A stretch of DNA of 64,000 bases from Xanthomonas sacchari (GTDB lineage Bacteria > Pseudomonadota > Gammaproteobacteria > Xanthomonadales > Xanthomonadaceae), in contig NZ_CP100647.1 of NCBI RefSeq assembly GCF_024266585.1, positions 2,027,001 to 2,091,000 on the forward strand, read 5' to 3'. The position numbers and the translations under genes were made by a program. The notes beneath the pieces were generated by a model. The model was not told the DNA's origin, did no database searches, and saw only the letters and a program-made list of their open reading frames with translations. Of this stretch, positions 27,282 through 36,675 are shown piece by piece; position 1 is the first letter of the stretch, and the number at the start of each line of letters is the position of its first letter.

Positions 27282-27590
27282 GGGGGATGCTCCGGAGCGT
27301 GGGGGAGGGCGACGGATTGCCGGATGCAAACTAGCGGGGTGCCGCGCCGGGTCAACCGACAAAATCGCGAACTCCCGTTGCCGTCACGGCGCATCTTCGA
27401 AGCCGGTCCGTTTGTGACAGCGCCGTGTCGGAATCGGCCCCGCGCGTGCGGTTTTTCGCCCGATCCGCGCGCCGCTCGAACGTGCGCGGGTGCACGGCCG
27501 CGCGGCGCCGGTGCGTGCGTGGCGCCGCCGCATGGCGTGCGCGGATCCCTTCGTCGACGCAGGCGATCGCGGCCGCACGCAAAATAGGCG
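27282..27590. other. Gap of about 310 bases, no gene seen
   Basis: Sequence between the VirK start and the promoter of tRNA-Leu copy 2. High-GC, with frames that have no family resemblance. Nothing recognisable beyond the presumed virK promoter region. Confidence 0.5.
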
Positions 27591-27619
27591 TTGACAAGGT
27601 CGCGCAGGCACCGCAGAAT
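27591..27619 (+). promoter_or_regulatory. tRNA-Leu promoter, copy 2
   Basis: TTGACA (27591-27596), 17-base spacer, CAGAAT (27614-27619), 14 bases before the tRNA. Matches copy 1 in both hexamers and spacing. Confidence 0.75.
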
Positions 27620-27633
27620 TCGCGGCCTTCAGC

Positions 27634-27718
<85 letters not shown>

Positions 27719-27758
27719 CAGGCAACATCGCGAGAGCGCTGAACTCTCGCACCGACCG

Positions 27759-27788
27759 GCCCGCTGACGCGGGCTTCGTCGTTTCTGG
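27759..27788 (+). terminator. Probable terminator after tRNA-Leu copy 2
   Basis: Stem GCCCGC (27759-27764), loop TGAC, GCGGGC (27769-27774), then TTCGTCGTTTCT. The T content is interrupted, so confidence is moderate. Confidence 0.5.
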
Positions 27789-27858
27789 GGTGCGCGTTCG
27801 TGGCGGCGGCACGGCCCGGTTCCGGTGGCGGCCACCTGCATGGGAGTACCATGCCCGG

Positions 27859-30285
27859 ATGACAACTCGCAAAAGCAAGTCCGGCAAGCCCGGCAACTCC
27901 CCGTCCAACGACACCCCCGCCGCCGAGACGCCGAAGAAATCGCGTCTGCCCGCCTGGATGCCCAGTTTCCTGCGCCGCGGCCCCAAGCCGCCGCTGCAGC
28001 CCCTGCACCCCACCTCGCCGCCGCCCGCCGCACCGGCCGGCACGCCCGCGCCGATCCATGATCCCTATGCCGCGCGCGAGGCCGAGCGCTACGCCGAACC
28101 GATCGCCAGCCGCGAGGCGATCCTGCAACTGCTCGAACGCTGCGATGGCCCGCAGACCCTGGACGAACTGGCCGAACAGCTCGGCCTGACCGAGCCGGCG
28201 CGCAAGGAAGCGCTGAGCAAGCGCCTGGGCGCGATGCTGCGCGAGGCGCAGCTGGTGCAGAACCGCCGCGGCGGCTACGCGCCGCTGCAGCAGACCAACC
28301 TGATCGCCGGCGTGGTGATCGCCAATCCGGACGGCTTCGGCTTCCTGCGCCCGGACGAGGGCGGCGACGACCTGTTCCTGCCGCCCTACGAGATGCGCAA
28401 GGTGCTGCATGGCGACCGTGCGCTGGCCAACGTCATCGGCATCGACCGCCGCGGCCGCCGCGAGGGCAGCATCGCGCGCGTGCTCGAGCGTGGCCTGACC
28501 CGGCTGATCGGCCGTTTCAGCCTGGAAGCCGGCATCGCGTTCGTGGTGCCGGACGACAAGCGCATCCAGCGCAACGTGCAGATCCCCGCCGACGCCGTCG
28601 GCGAGGCCCGCGACGGGCAGCTGGTGGTGTGCGAACTCACTTCCGCGCCGGATGCGCGGCGCCCGCCGATCGGCAAGATCATCGCGGTGCTGGGCGACAA
28701 GCTGACCCCGTCGCTGTTGGTGGAGGCGGCGATCCACGGCCACGAACTGCCCTACGAATTCCCGCAGGCGGTGCTGGACGAAGCCGCGGCGGTGCCGCTG
28801 ACGGTGGAGCCGGCGGCGATCAAGGGCCGCGTGGACCTGCGGCAGACGCCGCTGGTGACCATCGACGGCGCCGACGCCAAGGACTTCGACGACGCGGTGT
28901 TCTGCGAGTCCAATGCCGACGGTTTCCGCCTGGTGGTGGCGATCGCCGACGTGTCGCACTACGTGCGTCCGGGCACGCCGCTGGATACCGAGGCGGTGAG
29001 GCGCGCGACGTCGGTGTACTTCCCCGGCTTCGTGGTGCCGATGCTGCCGGAGACGCTGTCCAACGGCATCTGCTCGCTCAACCCCAAGGTCGACCGCATG
29101 TGCTTCGTCTGCGACATGCAGATCGACCGCCAGGGCGAGGTGAGCGGCGCGCGCTTCTACGAGGCGGTGATGAACTCGCACGCGCGGCTCACCTACGAAC
29201 AGGTGTGGCAGGCGGTGGGCGAGAAGGACGAGCAGGTGCGCAAGGACGTGGCGGCGGTGCTGCCGCAGCTGGAGCGCCTGCATCAGCTCTACCAGATCCT
29301 GGCCAAGGCGCGTGCGCGCCGCGGCGCGATCGAGTTCGAGTCCTCGGAAGTGCGCTTCGTGCTGGACAACACCGGCGAGGTGACCCAGGCCGGCATGCTG
29401 GTGCGCAACGACGCGCACAAGCTGATCGAGGAATGCATGATCGCCGCCAACGTGGCCGCGGCGCGCTACCTGCTGGAGACGCGCGTGCCGGCGCCGTTCC
29501 GCGTGCACGAGCGGCCGCCGGAATCCAAGTACGCCGACCTGCTGGAGTTCCTCAAGGAATTCAAGCTGAGCCTGCCGGCGTGGAGCAAGGTGGTGCCGGG
29601 CGATTTCACCAAGCTGCTGAAGAAGGTGCGCGAGCGCCCGGACGCGGCGCTGCTGGAATCGGTGCTGCTGCGCAGCCAGAGCATGGCGGTGTACTCGCCC
29701 GACAACGCCGGCCACTTCGGCCTGGCGCTGGAGGCGTATGCGCACTTCACCTCGCCGATCCGCCGCTATCCGGATCTGCTGGTGCACCGTGCGATCAAGT
29801 ACGCGCTGACCCGCGGCGCGCCGGACAAGTACCTGTATGCACCGCGCGAGATGGCGGCGCTGGCGCTGCAGTGCTCCGAGCGCGAGCGCCGCGCCGACGA
29901 GGCCGAGCGCGAGGTCGACGAGCGCTACCGCGCGGCGTGGATGGAGAAGCACGTCGGCGGGCAGTTCGACGGCGTGGTCAGCGGCGTGACCAGCTTCGGC
30001 CTGTTCGTCGAGTTGGACCAGTCCAAGGTCAACGGCCTGATCCACGTGACCCAGTTGCCGCAGGACTATTACCAGTTCGATGCCACCCGCAAGACCCTCA
30101 CCGGCGAGCGCCGCGGGCGCGAGTTCCGCCTGGGCGACCGCGTGCGCATCCTGGTGCTGAAGGCGAGCATGGAGGAACGCAAGATCGACTTCCGGCTGGT
30201 CGAGGAGGGCTCGTCGGCTCACGAGGCGTTGCCGCCGCCGCCGCCGCGCGGGCAGCCGGCCAAGCGGAAGAAAAAGAAGTACTGA
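27859..30285 (+). CDS. rnr: Ribonuclease R
   Basis: An 808-residue 3'-5' exoribonuclease of the RNase II/R family that degrades structured RNA. Order: basic Pro-rich N-terminus, winged-helix region (about 85-150), cold-shock domains (GFGFLRPDEGGDDLFLPPYEM near 177), the RNB domain with the metal-binding aspartates of TIDGADAKDFDDAVF (near 334), S1 domain (GVVSGVTSFGLFVEL near 708), and a Lys-rich tail KRKKKKY. The first 75 residues are an unusually long extension with SFLRRGPKPPLQPLHP. ATG 27859 lies after the GGAGTACC context; an upstream in-frame start is less likely. Confidence 0.95.
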   Translation: MTTRKSKSGKPGNSPSNDTPAAETPKKSRLPAWMPSFLRRGPKPPLQPLHPTSPPPAAPAGTPAPIHDPYAAREAERYAEPIASREAILQLLERCDGPQTLDELAEQLGLTEPARKEALSKRLGAMLREAQLVQNRRGGYAPLQQTNLIAGVVIANPDGFGFLRPDEGGDDLFLPPYEMRKVLHGDRALANVIGIDRRGRREGSIARVLERGLTRLIGRFSLEAGIAFVVPDDKRIQRNVQIPADAVGEARDGQLVVCELTSAPDARRPPIGKIIAVLGDKLTPSLLVEAAIHGHELPYEFPQAVLDEAAAVPLTVEPAAIKGRVDLRQTPLVTIDGADAKDFDDAVFCESNADGFRLVVAIADVSHYVRPGTPLDTEAVRRATSVYFPGFVVPMLPETLSNGICSLNPKVDRMCFVCDMQIDRQGEVSGARFYEAVMNSHARLTYEQVWQAVGEKDEQVRKDVAAVLPQLERLHQLYQILAKARARRGAIEFESSEVRFVLDNTGEVTQAGMLVRNDAHKLIEECMIAANVAAARYLLETRVPAPFRVHERPPESKYADLLEFLKEFKLSLPAWSKVVPGDFTKLLKKVRERPDAALLESVLLRSQSMAVYSPDNAGHFGLALEAYAHFTSPIRRYPDLLVHRAIKYALTRGAPDKYLYAPREMAALALQCSERERRADEAEREVDERYRAAWMEKHVGGQFDGVVSGVTSFGLFVELDQSKVNGLIHVTQLPQDYYQFDATRKTLTGERRGREFRLGDRVRILVLKASMEERKIDFRLVEEGSSAHEALPPPPPRGQPAKRKKKKY

Positions 30286-30392
30286 CGGCGCAGCGTCGCG
30301 GCGGACCGCCTGGCGGCCGCCGCGCTCGCGCCTCCCCACGCCTGGTGCGGGAGGCGCCGACTGCGCGATGCGGTTCGCAACGGAGAGCAGAC

Positions 30393-30860
30393 ATGGAGCA
30401 GGAGTACAGTGGCGGTTGCCAATGCGGCGCGGTGCGCTTCCGGGTGCGCGGACGGCTGCACGACGCCTCGATCTGCCATTGCCGGATGTGCCAGAAGGCG
30501 TTCGGCGCCTACTACGCACCGCTGGTCTCCACCCGCGGCGCGGAACTGACCTGGACCCGCGGCGCGCCCAGGCGCTTCGCCTCGTCCAACCTGGTGCAGC
30601 GCGGCTTCTGCGCCGACTGCGGCACGCCGCTGACCTACGAGGCCCCGGACGGCGTCGCCATCGCGGCCGGCGCCTTCGACCATCCGGAGGCCTTGCCGCC
30701 GACCATCCAGTACGGCGTCGAAGCGAAGCTGCCGTTCGTGGACACCCTGCATCGCCTGTCGGCGACCCGCACCGAAGGCGATCTGGCCGCCGCGCCGTTC
30801 CTGGCCGATATCGTCTCGCGCCAGCATCCGGACCACGATACCGAGCATTGGCCGGCCTGA
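30393..30860 (+). CDS. GFA-family (CENP-V/GFA domain) protein
   Basis: A 155-residue protein of the GFA family, named for glutathione-dependent formaldehyde activation, though most members have unproven activity. Zinc-binding cysteines are in GGCQCGAVRF (residues 7-16), CHCRMCQKAFGAY (near 30) and FCADCGTPLTYE (near 72). Good Shine-Dalgarno GGAGAG before ATG. Gap of 107 bases after rnr, so co-transcription is possible. Cytoplasmic. Confidence 0.88.
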   Translation: MEQEYSGGCQCGAVRFRVRGRLHDASICHCRMCQKAFGAYYAPLVSTRGAELTWTRGAPRRFASSNLVQRGFCADCGTPLTYEAPDGVAIAAGAFDHPEALPPTIQYGVEAKLPFVDTLHRLSATRTEGDLAAAPFLADIVSRQHPDHDTEHWPA

Positions 30861-31167
30861 TAGGAAGGCGCGCGTCTGCCGCCACCGCCGCGGCCCGCGG
30901 CGATGCTGTCGCAGGCGACAGGTGGCGGCCGGCAAGCGGGCAGGCATTCAGGCCGCCCGTCGTCGGGACTGAAGTCCCTCCCACAACATTTGCTCAGTTG
31001 GATGTCCGCTGTCGTGTAGGCGCCAGACAGCAACCGCGAAGCATCGAGGCGGCAGCCCCCCGCTTTTGCCAATCCCGAATCCTCAATCCCCGATCCCGGC
31101 CCCCAGGCATGACGCCAGCGGCCACAACCCCTACCATGCCCGCTTTCCTTTCGCGTAGTCCCGCCTC
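30861..31167. other. Gap of about 300 bases with a partial palindromic repeat
   Basis: Contains TCGGGACTGAAGTCCCTCCCACAA (about 30963-30986), a variant arm of the repeat family seen at 50754-50839, and upstream sequence of rlmB. No gene seen. Confidence 0.55.
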
Positions 31168-31914
31168 ATGAGCAAGCAGAACCAGTGGATCGTCGGCGTC
31201 AATGCCGTGGCCTCGTCGATCGAGAACGACGCGGACAACGTGCGCGAGGTGCTGGTGGAGGCGGGCAGCAAGAATCCGCGCCTGCAGGAGATCGAGGAGA
31301 ACGCGCGGCGCAAGGGCATCGACGTGCGACGGGTGAACACCCAGGCGCTGGACGGCGTCGGCGGCGCGGTACGGCACCAGGGCGTGGCCGCGCGCTACGC
31401 CGCGGCGCGGACCTGGGCCGAGAGCGAACTGGAAGGCCTGGTCAGCGCCGCCGAGGGCCGCGCCCTGCTGCTGGTGCTGGACGGCGTGCAGGACCCGCAC
31501 AACCTCGGCGCCTGCCTGCGCAGCGCCGCCGCGGCCGGGGTCACCGCGGTGGTGATTCCCAAGGACAAGTCGGCCCCGGTCAACGCCACCGTGCGCAAGA
31601 CCTCGGCCGGCGCCGCCGACCGCCTGCCGATCGTGGCGGTGACCAACCTGGCGCGCTGCCTGCGCGACCTGCAGAAGCAGGGCGTGTGGATCTACGGCCT
31701 GGCAGGCGAGGCCGAGACCTCGCTGTACGCGCAGGACCTGCGCGGCAACGTGGCGCTGGTCCTGGGCGGCGAGTCCGACGGCCTGCGCCGGCTGACCCGC
31801 GAGCATTGCGACGGCCTGGTGCGGATCCCGATGCCGGGCGAGATCGAGAGCCTCAACGTCTCGGTCGCCGCCGGCGTGACCCTGTTCGAGGCGGTGCGCC
31901 AGCGCATGGGCTGA
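31168..31914 (+). CDS. rlmB: 23S rRNA (guanosine-2'-O-)-methyltransferase RlmB
   Basis: A 248-residue SPOUT-fold methyltransferase that methylates G2251 of 23S rRNA with S-adenosylmethionine. The N-terminal substrate-binding domain opens WIVGVNAVASSIEND. The C-terminal knot carries LDGVQDPHNLGACLRSAAAAG, NATVRKTSAGAA, LGGESDGLRRL and IPMPGEIESLNVSVAAG, all signature blocks of the TrmH/RlmB group. Acts in the cytoplasm during large-subunit maturation. It often follows rnr in proteobacteria, as here with one gene between. Confidence 0.96.
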   Translation: MSKQNQWIVGVNAVASSIENDADNVREVLVEAGSKNPRLQEIEENARRKGIDVRRVNTQALDGVGGAVRHQGVAARYAAARTWAESELEGLVSAAEGRALLLVLDGVQDPHNLGACLRSAAAAGVTAVVIPKDKSAPVNATVRKTSAGAADRLPIVAVTNLARCLRDLQKQGVWIYGLAGEAETSLYAQDLRGNVALVLGGESDGLRRLTREHCDGLVRIPMPGEIESLNVSVAAGVTLFEAVRQRMG

Positions 31915-31966
31915 GCGCGGCGGCATGCGATGTCGGCGGCGCGCCTCATTGCCGGGCGCAAACAAA

Positions 31967-32306
31967 GCCCCTCTCCCCCCGGGAGCGGGGTTGGGGTGAG
32001 GGTACGGGGGCGAAGCCCCTCGCGCATCCGGGCGCCACCAGGCTTCGCCCGCACCCTCATCCGCCCCTGCGGGGCACCTTCTCCCGAGGGGAGAAGGAGA
32101 CGCCACTGCCCCTCTCCCCCCGGGAGAGGGGTTGGGGTGAGGGTAAGGGGGTGAAGCCCCTCGCGCATCTGGGCGCCACCAGGCTTCGCCCGCACCCTCA
32201 TCCGCCCCTGCGGGGCACCTTCTCCCGAGGGGAGAAGGAGACGCCATCGCCCCTCTCCCCCCGGGAGAGGGGTTGGGGTGAGGGTACGGGGGCGAAGCCC
32301 CTCGCG
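31967..32306. repeat. 141-bp tandem repeat, about 2.4 copies
   Basis: Copies begin at 31967, 32108 and 32249, each exactly 141 bases apart and differing at only a few positions. Each unit holds two internal inverted repeats: CCCCTCTCCC/GGGAGAGGGG and CCTTCTCCC/GGGGAGAAGG. The third copy breaks off at 32306. This lies between rlmB and the GGDEF sensor gene and is non-coding. Confidence 0.9.
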
Positions 32307-32557
32307 GACACCAAGCCGCCCCGGGCTTAACCGCCGAGCAATCTTCACATGCCCTTTGCCGGGGCTCTGCTACGGCCTACACACGCGGCGCCGCTTTTTT
32401 GCCTACCATGGGCGCTCGTCCCGTGTTCCGTTCCTGTAATGAGTCTGCGTCGCCCCCGTCCCCTCGACTCTGGCCCCCCGCGCCAGGGTTCTGTCGCGCC
32501 CCGCCTGCGCCGGATCGGGTCGGGACAGTGACCGTTGCCAGGGGGAGGGGGGAGGCG
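32307..32557. other. Leader region before the sensor gene
   Basis: Rest of the 640-base gap between rlmB and the GGDEF sensor; the open frame continues upstream of my chosen start but reads as Pro/Arg-rich low-complexity sequence. A strong purine tract (about 32541-32554) marks the likely ribosome binding site. No separate gene is seen. Confidence 0.45.
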
Positions 32558-35542
32558 GTGCTCGCGTGTGACCGCAGGCGCACGTGGCCGTTCGCCTGGC
32601 CGTTGCTGCTGATCCTGCTGCTGGCGCTGGGCGTGGCCTGGCGCGCCGCCGCCGAAGGCACCGCCGACGGCGTGCCGCCGCTGCGCGACTACGCGATCGA
32701 TTCCTGGACCTCGCGCAACGGCCTGCCGCACAACTCCCTGCGCGATCTGGCGCAGACCCCGGACGGCCGCCTGTGGTTCGCCACCTGGGAAGGGCTGGTG
32801 CGCTACAACGGCCTGGACTTCACCGTCATCGACCGCAGCACCCGGCCGGGCCTGCCCGACAACGGCGTCGGTTCGCTGTACGTGGATCGCGCCGGCGCGC
32901 TGTGGCTCAGCGACTCGCGCGGCAATCTCGGCCGCCACGATGCGACCGGCCGCTGGCGCTTCTGGCTGCAGCCGCCGGGCTGGCCGCGCGCGCTGATCCA
33001 CGCCATGACCCAGGACCGCGACGGCCGCATGTGGCTGCTGTTCGAGGGCAACGGCCTGGGCTGCCTGTGGCCGGACGGACGCTTCGATTACCAGCCGGCG
33101 CCGCGCGACCTGCCGTTGGCGGCGAGCTTCCCGCATCTGGCCGCCGACGACCAGGGGCGGGTCTGGATCGGCAGTCTCGATGGCCTGCTGTACCGCGACC
33201 GGCAGGGCGTGCTGCGGCGCGCGCCGGCCGCGTTCGGTCTGCCGCCGGGACTGGCCTGGCCGTACCGGGCGCCGGACGGCTCGCTGTGGCTGGTGGCCGG
33301 GGAGAACCTGTACCGGTTGCAGGGCGAGCGCGCGGTGCTGGTGCAGCACCTGCCGGGCTATGGCCATTTCACCTCGATGCTGCGCGACCGCGACGGCGCG
33401 ACCTGGCTGGGTACGGAGAACCAGGGGCTGCTGCGGATCAGTGCGCACGGCATCGAGCGCATGCTGCCGGGCGACGTGCTGCCCAACGGGCGCATCGTCA
33501 GCCTGCTGCAGGATGCCGAGGGCAGCATCTGGATCGGCGCCAACGGCGGCCTGTTCCGCCTGCGCGAGACCCTGTTCGCCGGCTACACCCGCCGCGACGG
33601 GCTCAGCGGCGACTACGTGCGCGCGCTGCTGGAGACCCCGGATGGCGCGCTGTGGATCGGCAGCGCCGCCGGCCTGGACCGGATGGCGCCGGACGGCCGC
33701 ATCAGCCCGGTCGCGCTGCGCGACGCGCCATCGGTGCTGAGTCTGGCGCGCGGCAGCGACGGCGACCTGTGGATGGGCACCTATGCCGACGGCGTGTTCC
33801 GCTTGCGCGATGGCCGCGTGGTGCGCCACTACGGGCCGGGCGACGGCCTGCCCAGCGGCCAGGTGCGCGCGCTCAGCGTCGATGCCGCCGGCACGGTCTG
33901 GATCGGCACGCGCAGCGGAGTGAGGCGCATCGACGGCGACCGGCTGTCGGTGCCGGACGTGCCCGGCCTGCCGCGCGGCCTGATCACCGCCCTGGCCAGC
34001 GTCGACGGTGCGCTGTGGATCGGCTCGGTCGAAGGCGCGGCGGTGCTGCGCGACGGGCAGGTGCGGAAGTTGGCGCTGGAACCGCTGGGCGGCGCGCGCA
34101 CCGTGTTCGGCTTCCAGGCGTTGGGCCGGGACATGTGGATCTCCACCGACCGCGGCCTGTACCGCGACCGCGACGGCCGCCTGGCGCGGGTCGGACTGGA
34201 GCAGGGCATGCCGGTGGATACGGTGTTCCAGCTCGTCCGCGACCGTCTCGGCAACGTCTGGATCAGCAGCAACCGCGGCGTGCTGCGCACCACCGCGGCG
34301 GCGCTGGACGCGGTCGCCGACGGCCGCCAGGCGCGGCTGCAGGTGAGCCGCTACGACGAGATCGACGGCATGTCCAACGCCCAGGGCAACGGCAGCTCCG
34401 GGCCATCGATGATCGTGCGCCACGACGGCAGCGTGTGGCTGGTCACCGCCGGCGGCGTCAGCATGGTCGATCCGCGGCGCCTGGCACGCTTCCGCGATCG
34501 GTTGCCGCCGCCGGCGGCGATCGAGAACGTGCTGCTGGACGGTCAGCCGTTTCCCTGGCGGGGCAGGTCGCAGCTGCCTGGCGCCAAGCGCATCAGCGTG
34601 TCCTATGTCGGCCTGAGCTATCTGCTGCCCGAGCGCATCCGCTACCGCACCCGGCTCGACGGTCTGGACAGCGATTGGGTCGAGCGCGGCAACCAGCGCA
34701 GCGTGGAGTTCGTCGGCCTGCCGCCGGGCGACTACACCCTGCACGTGGCCGCGGCGCATCCGGACGGCGTCTGGAGCACCCGCGAGGCGGTGTGGCACTT
34801 CAGCGTCGCGCCGCTATGGTGGCAGCGGCACAGCGTGCAGGCGGCAGCCTTGGCGGCGCTGCTGCTGGCGCTGGTGCTGCTGTACCGCTACCTGATTGCG
34901 CGCTACAAGCGTCGCGCCCTGCGCCTGGAACGGCTGGTGGAGCGGCGCACCAGCGCGCTGCGCCTGCAGACCGAGCGCCTGTTGCAGGCCGATGCCGAAA
35001 AGAGCCAGTTGCTGGCGGAACTGCAGCGGCAGGCCGCCGCGTTCGAGCGCCTGGCGCACGAGGATGCGCTGACCGCGTTGCCGAACCGGCGTCACTTCGA
35101 CGAAGTGCTGGTGCGCAGCATGCAGCGCGCGCAGCGCAGCGGCACGCCGCTGTGCCTGCTGGTGATGGACATCGACCGCTTCAAGCAGATCAACGACGGC
35201 TACTCGCATGCCACCGGCGATGCGGTGCTGCGCGAGGTCGGGCAACTGCTGCTGAGCGCCTGCCGCGCCTCCGACCTGCCGGCGCGCCTGGGCGGCGAGG
35301 AGTTCGTGGTACTGCTCGGCGACACCACGCTGGCCGATGCCGAGCGCATGGCCGCGCGCCTGCGCGACCTGTTCCATGCGCGCCTGCAGTGGGCGCCCGA
35401 GGCACCGGCGCTGCGCGTCACCTTCAGCGGCGGCCTGGTCGCGCTGCGCGCGGACGAGACGCCGAGCCAGTGGCTGCAGCGCGCCGACGGCGCCCTGTAC
35501 CGGGCCAAGGGAATGGGGCGCGATCGGGTGTGCGTGGGCTGA
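32558..35542 (+). CDS. Sensor diguanylate cyclase with ligand-binding beta-propeller and Y_Y_Y domain
   Basis: A 994-residue membrane sensor that should make cyclic di-GMP. An N-terminal signal/anchor (WPFAWPLLLILLLALGVAW) is followed by about 700 periplasmic residues of two-component-regulator propeller repeats (LWFATWEG, VWIGSL, IWIGANGGLFRL, LWIGSAAGLDRM), a Y_Y_Y domain (RISVSYVGLSYL and PPGDYTLHV), a transmembrane helix, a coiled coil and a C-terminal GGDEF domain. The active-site motif is GGEEF, and an RASD inhibitory site lies five residues before it. GTG 32558 is chosen because AGGGGGGAGG precedes it by 5 bases; TTG or ATG starts near 32400 are alternatives. Confidence 0.85.
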   Translation: MLACDRRRTWPFAWPLLLILLLALGVAWRAAAEGTADGVPPLRDYAIDSWTSRNGLPHNSLRDLAQTPDGRLWFATWEGLVRYNGLDFTVIDRSTRPGLPDNGVGSLYVDRAGALWLSDSRGNLGRHDATGRWRFWLQPPGWPRALIHAMTQDRDGRMWLLFEGNGLGCLWPDGRFDYQPAPRDLPLAASFPHLAADDQGRVWIGSLDGLLYRDRQGVLRRAPAAFGLPPGLAWPYRAPDGSLWLVAGENLYRLQGERAVLVQHLPGYGHFTSMLRDRDGATWLGTENQGLLRISAHGIERMLPGDVLPNGRIVSLLQDAEGSIWIGANGGLFRLRETLFAGYTRRDGLSGDYVRALLETPDGALWIGSAAGLDRMAPDGRISPVALRDAPSVLSLARGSDGDLWMGTYADGVFRLRDGRVVRHYGPGDGLPSGQVRALSVDAAGTVWIGTRSGVRRIDGDRLSVPDVPGLPRGLITALASVDGALWIGSVEGAAVLRDGQVRKLALEPLGGARTVFGFQALGRDMWISTDRGLYRDRDGRLARVGLEQGMPVDTVFQLVRDRLGNVWISSNRGVLRTTAAALDAVADGRQARLQVSRYDEIDGMSNAQGNGSSGPSMIVRHDGSVWLVTAGGVSMVDPRRLARFRDRLPPPAAIENVLLDGQPFPWRGRSQLPGAKRISVSYVGLSYLLPERIRYRTRLDGLDSDWVERGNQRSVEFVGLPPGDYTLHVAAAHPDGVWSTREAVWHFSVAPLWWQRHSVQAAALAALLLALVLLYRYLIARYKRRALRLERLVERRTSALRLQTERLLQADAEKSQLLAELQRQAAAFERLAHEDALTALPNRRHFDEVLVRSMQRAQRSGTPLCLLVMDIDRFKQINDGYSHATGDAVLREVGQLLLSACRASDLPARLGGEEFVVLLGDTTLADAERMAARLRDLFHARLQWAPEAPALRVTFSGGLVALRADETPSQWLQRADGALYRAKGMGRDRVCVG

Positions 35543-35611
35543 GAACGCGGACGGCTGCGGATCGGGCGCTGTCGTTAGGCGCTGCACGTCCTGGGCACCA
35601 CAAACCGTTAT

Positions 35612-36070
35612 TCAGTGCGGGCCGGGGTCGTCCAGCAGTTCTAGCGCCATCTGCGCGGCCTCGCGGGTGTCCGCATGGTCCGACCGCAACGACAGGGCCA
35701 GGCCTCCGCGCATAGCCGGATCCGCAAAGGCCGCCGACAACTGCGTGATCCAGTAGCGGCTGCCGTCGGGCAGCGTGGGATCTTCCAGCGCCTCCCGGAT
35801 CGCGGCGACGGCGTCGCTGCGGTCGCAGGCATGGAACACGTCCTCGACCAACGGATAGACGCCCCAGCCATCGCCGGTGCCGAAGGAGCGCAGGAACAGC
35901 GGCAGCGCGGCGCGATCGGGATCGGCGACAAACAGCCGTCTCGCCGCCTCATAGGCGTCGATCAGGTGCTGGGTGAGCTTGTCGTCGTCGGGCAGCGGTT
36001 GCTGCGCGCGCAGCAAGGTCAGGGCGTTGGTTTTGTTCACTGGGGTACGTTCGGTGTCACGGCTCGCCAT
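35612..36070 (-). CDS. Unknown 152-residue protein
   Basis: Soluble, acidic, helix-rich protein with the repeated helical pattern VYPLVEDVFHACDRSDAVAAIREAL and SDHADTREAAQMALELLDD. The pattern resembles HEAT-repeat immunity-type proteins, but I cannot assign a family. ATG 36070 lies inside the end of the upstream membrane-protein gene (14-base overlap), showing translational coupling. Function unknown. Confidence 0.6.
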   Translation of the reverse strand: MASRDTERTPVNKTNALTLLRAQQPLPDDDKLTQHLIDAYEAARRLFVADPDRAALPLFLRSFGTGDGWGVYPLVEDVFHACDRSDAVAAIREALEDPTLPDGSRYWITQLSAAFADPAMRGGLALSLRSDHADTREAAQMALELLDDPGPH

Positions 36071-36566
36071 GAGGCGCGTTGTCGTGCGGTGGTGCAGTGA
36101 CTGCTTCGGTCCCGGCATCAGTGCGGCGGCGCAGTTGCTGCGCCAGGACCAGGGCGATCGCCAGCGCGAACAGGTTCAGCCCCAAGAAGCTCGCGCCCTC
36201 CGGCCGGAACAGGGTGAACATGAAGCGGCTGCCGAGCATGAAGTTCGCGCCAAACTTGAGCGGGGCGAACTCCACGCCGGCGGTGAGATGAAAGCCGCAG
36301 GTGAACACGTAGCTGACCCACGGACTGTTGAAGGCCGGCACCTGCGCCAGCCAGAACGCCCGATTGGCGCGGGCCGCGTTCGGCCGGCCTTCCAGCAGCT
36401 GTGTGCCGCAGTAGATACCCCAGCCATAGAGCGCGGCGAATGCGGCACAGATGATCCAGTCGGCCGGTTGCCGCAGGTGCGGCACCTGGCTGAGGATGGC
36501 AAGGATGCCGATGCCGGATCCGCCAATGTCGAGAATGCCGATGCTGCGGCGCTTCCATGCCTGCAT
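36057..36566 (-). CDS. Small membrane protein, unknown function
   Basis: A 169-residue protein with about four hydrophobic segments (for example SIGILDIGGSGIGILAILSQ, WIICAAFAALYGWGIYCG, WVSYVFTCGFHLTAGV and FLGLNLFALAIALVLAQQL), so probably an inner-membrane protein. ATG 36566 (MQAWKRRS) has AAGGA 10 bases ahead; longer starts at 36593 and 36656 exist. No family recognised. Coupled by overlap to the 152-residue gene downstream. Confidence 0.6.
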   Translation of the reverse strand: MQAWKRRSIGILDIGGSGIGILAILSQVPHLRQPADWIICAAFAALYGWGIYCGTQLLEGRPNAARANRAFWLAQVPAFNSPWVSYVFTCGFHLTAGVEFAPLKFGANFMLGSRFMFTLFRPEGASFLGLNLFALAIALVLAQQLRRRTDAGTEAVTAPPHDNAPHGEP

Positions 36567-36675
36567 GATGCCGTTGTCCTTGTAAGCGCCCATGCCGGCG
36601 CGGCGGCGAGCGTAGCACGCGCGCAGAGCGCCGATGCCGGTTGCGCGGCGCTGCATGCAGCGGGCGAGCGCCGGA

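Noticed and set aside
31967-32306. Repeat array considered as CRISPR
   Set aside because: The 141-bp units are near identical along their whole length, with no unique spacers of constant size and no cas genes nearby.
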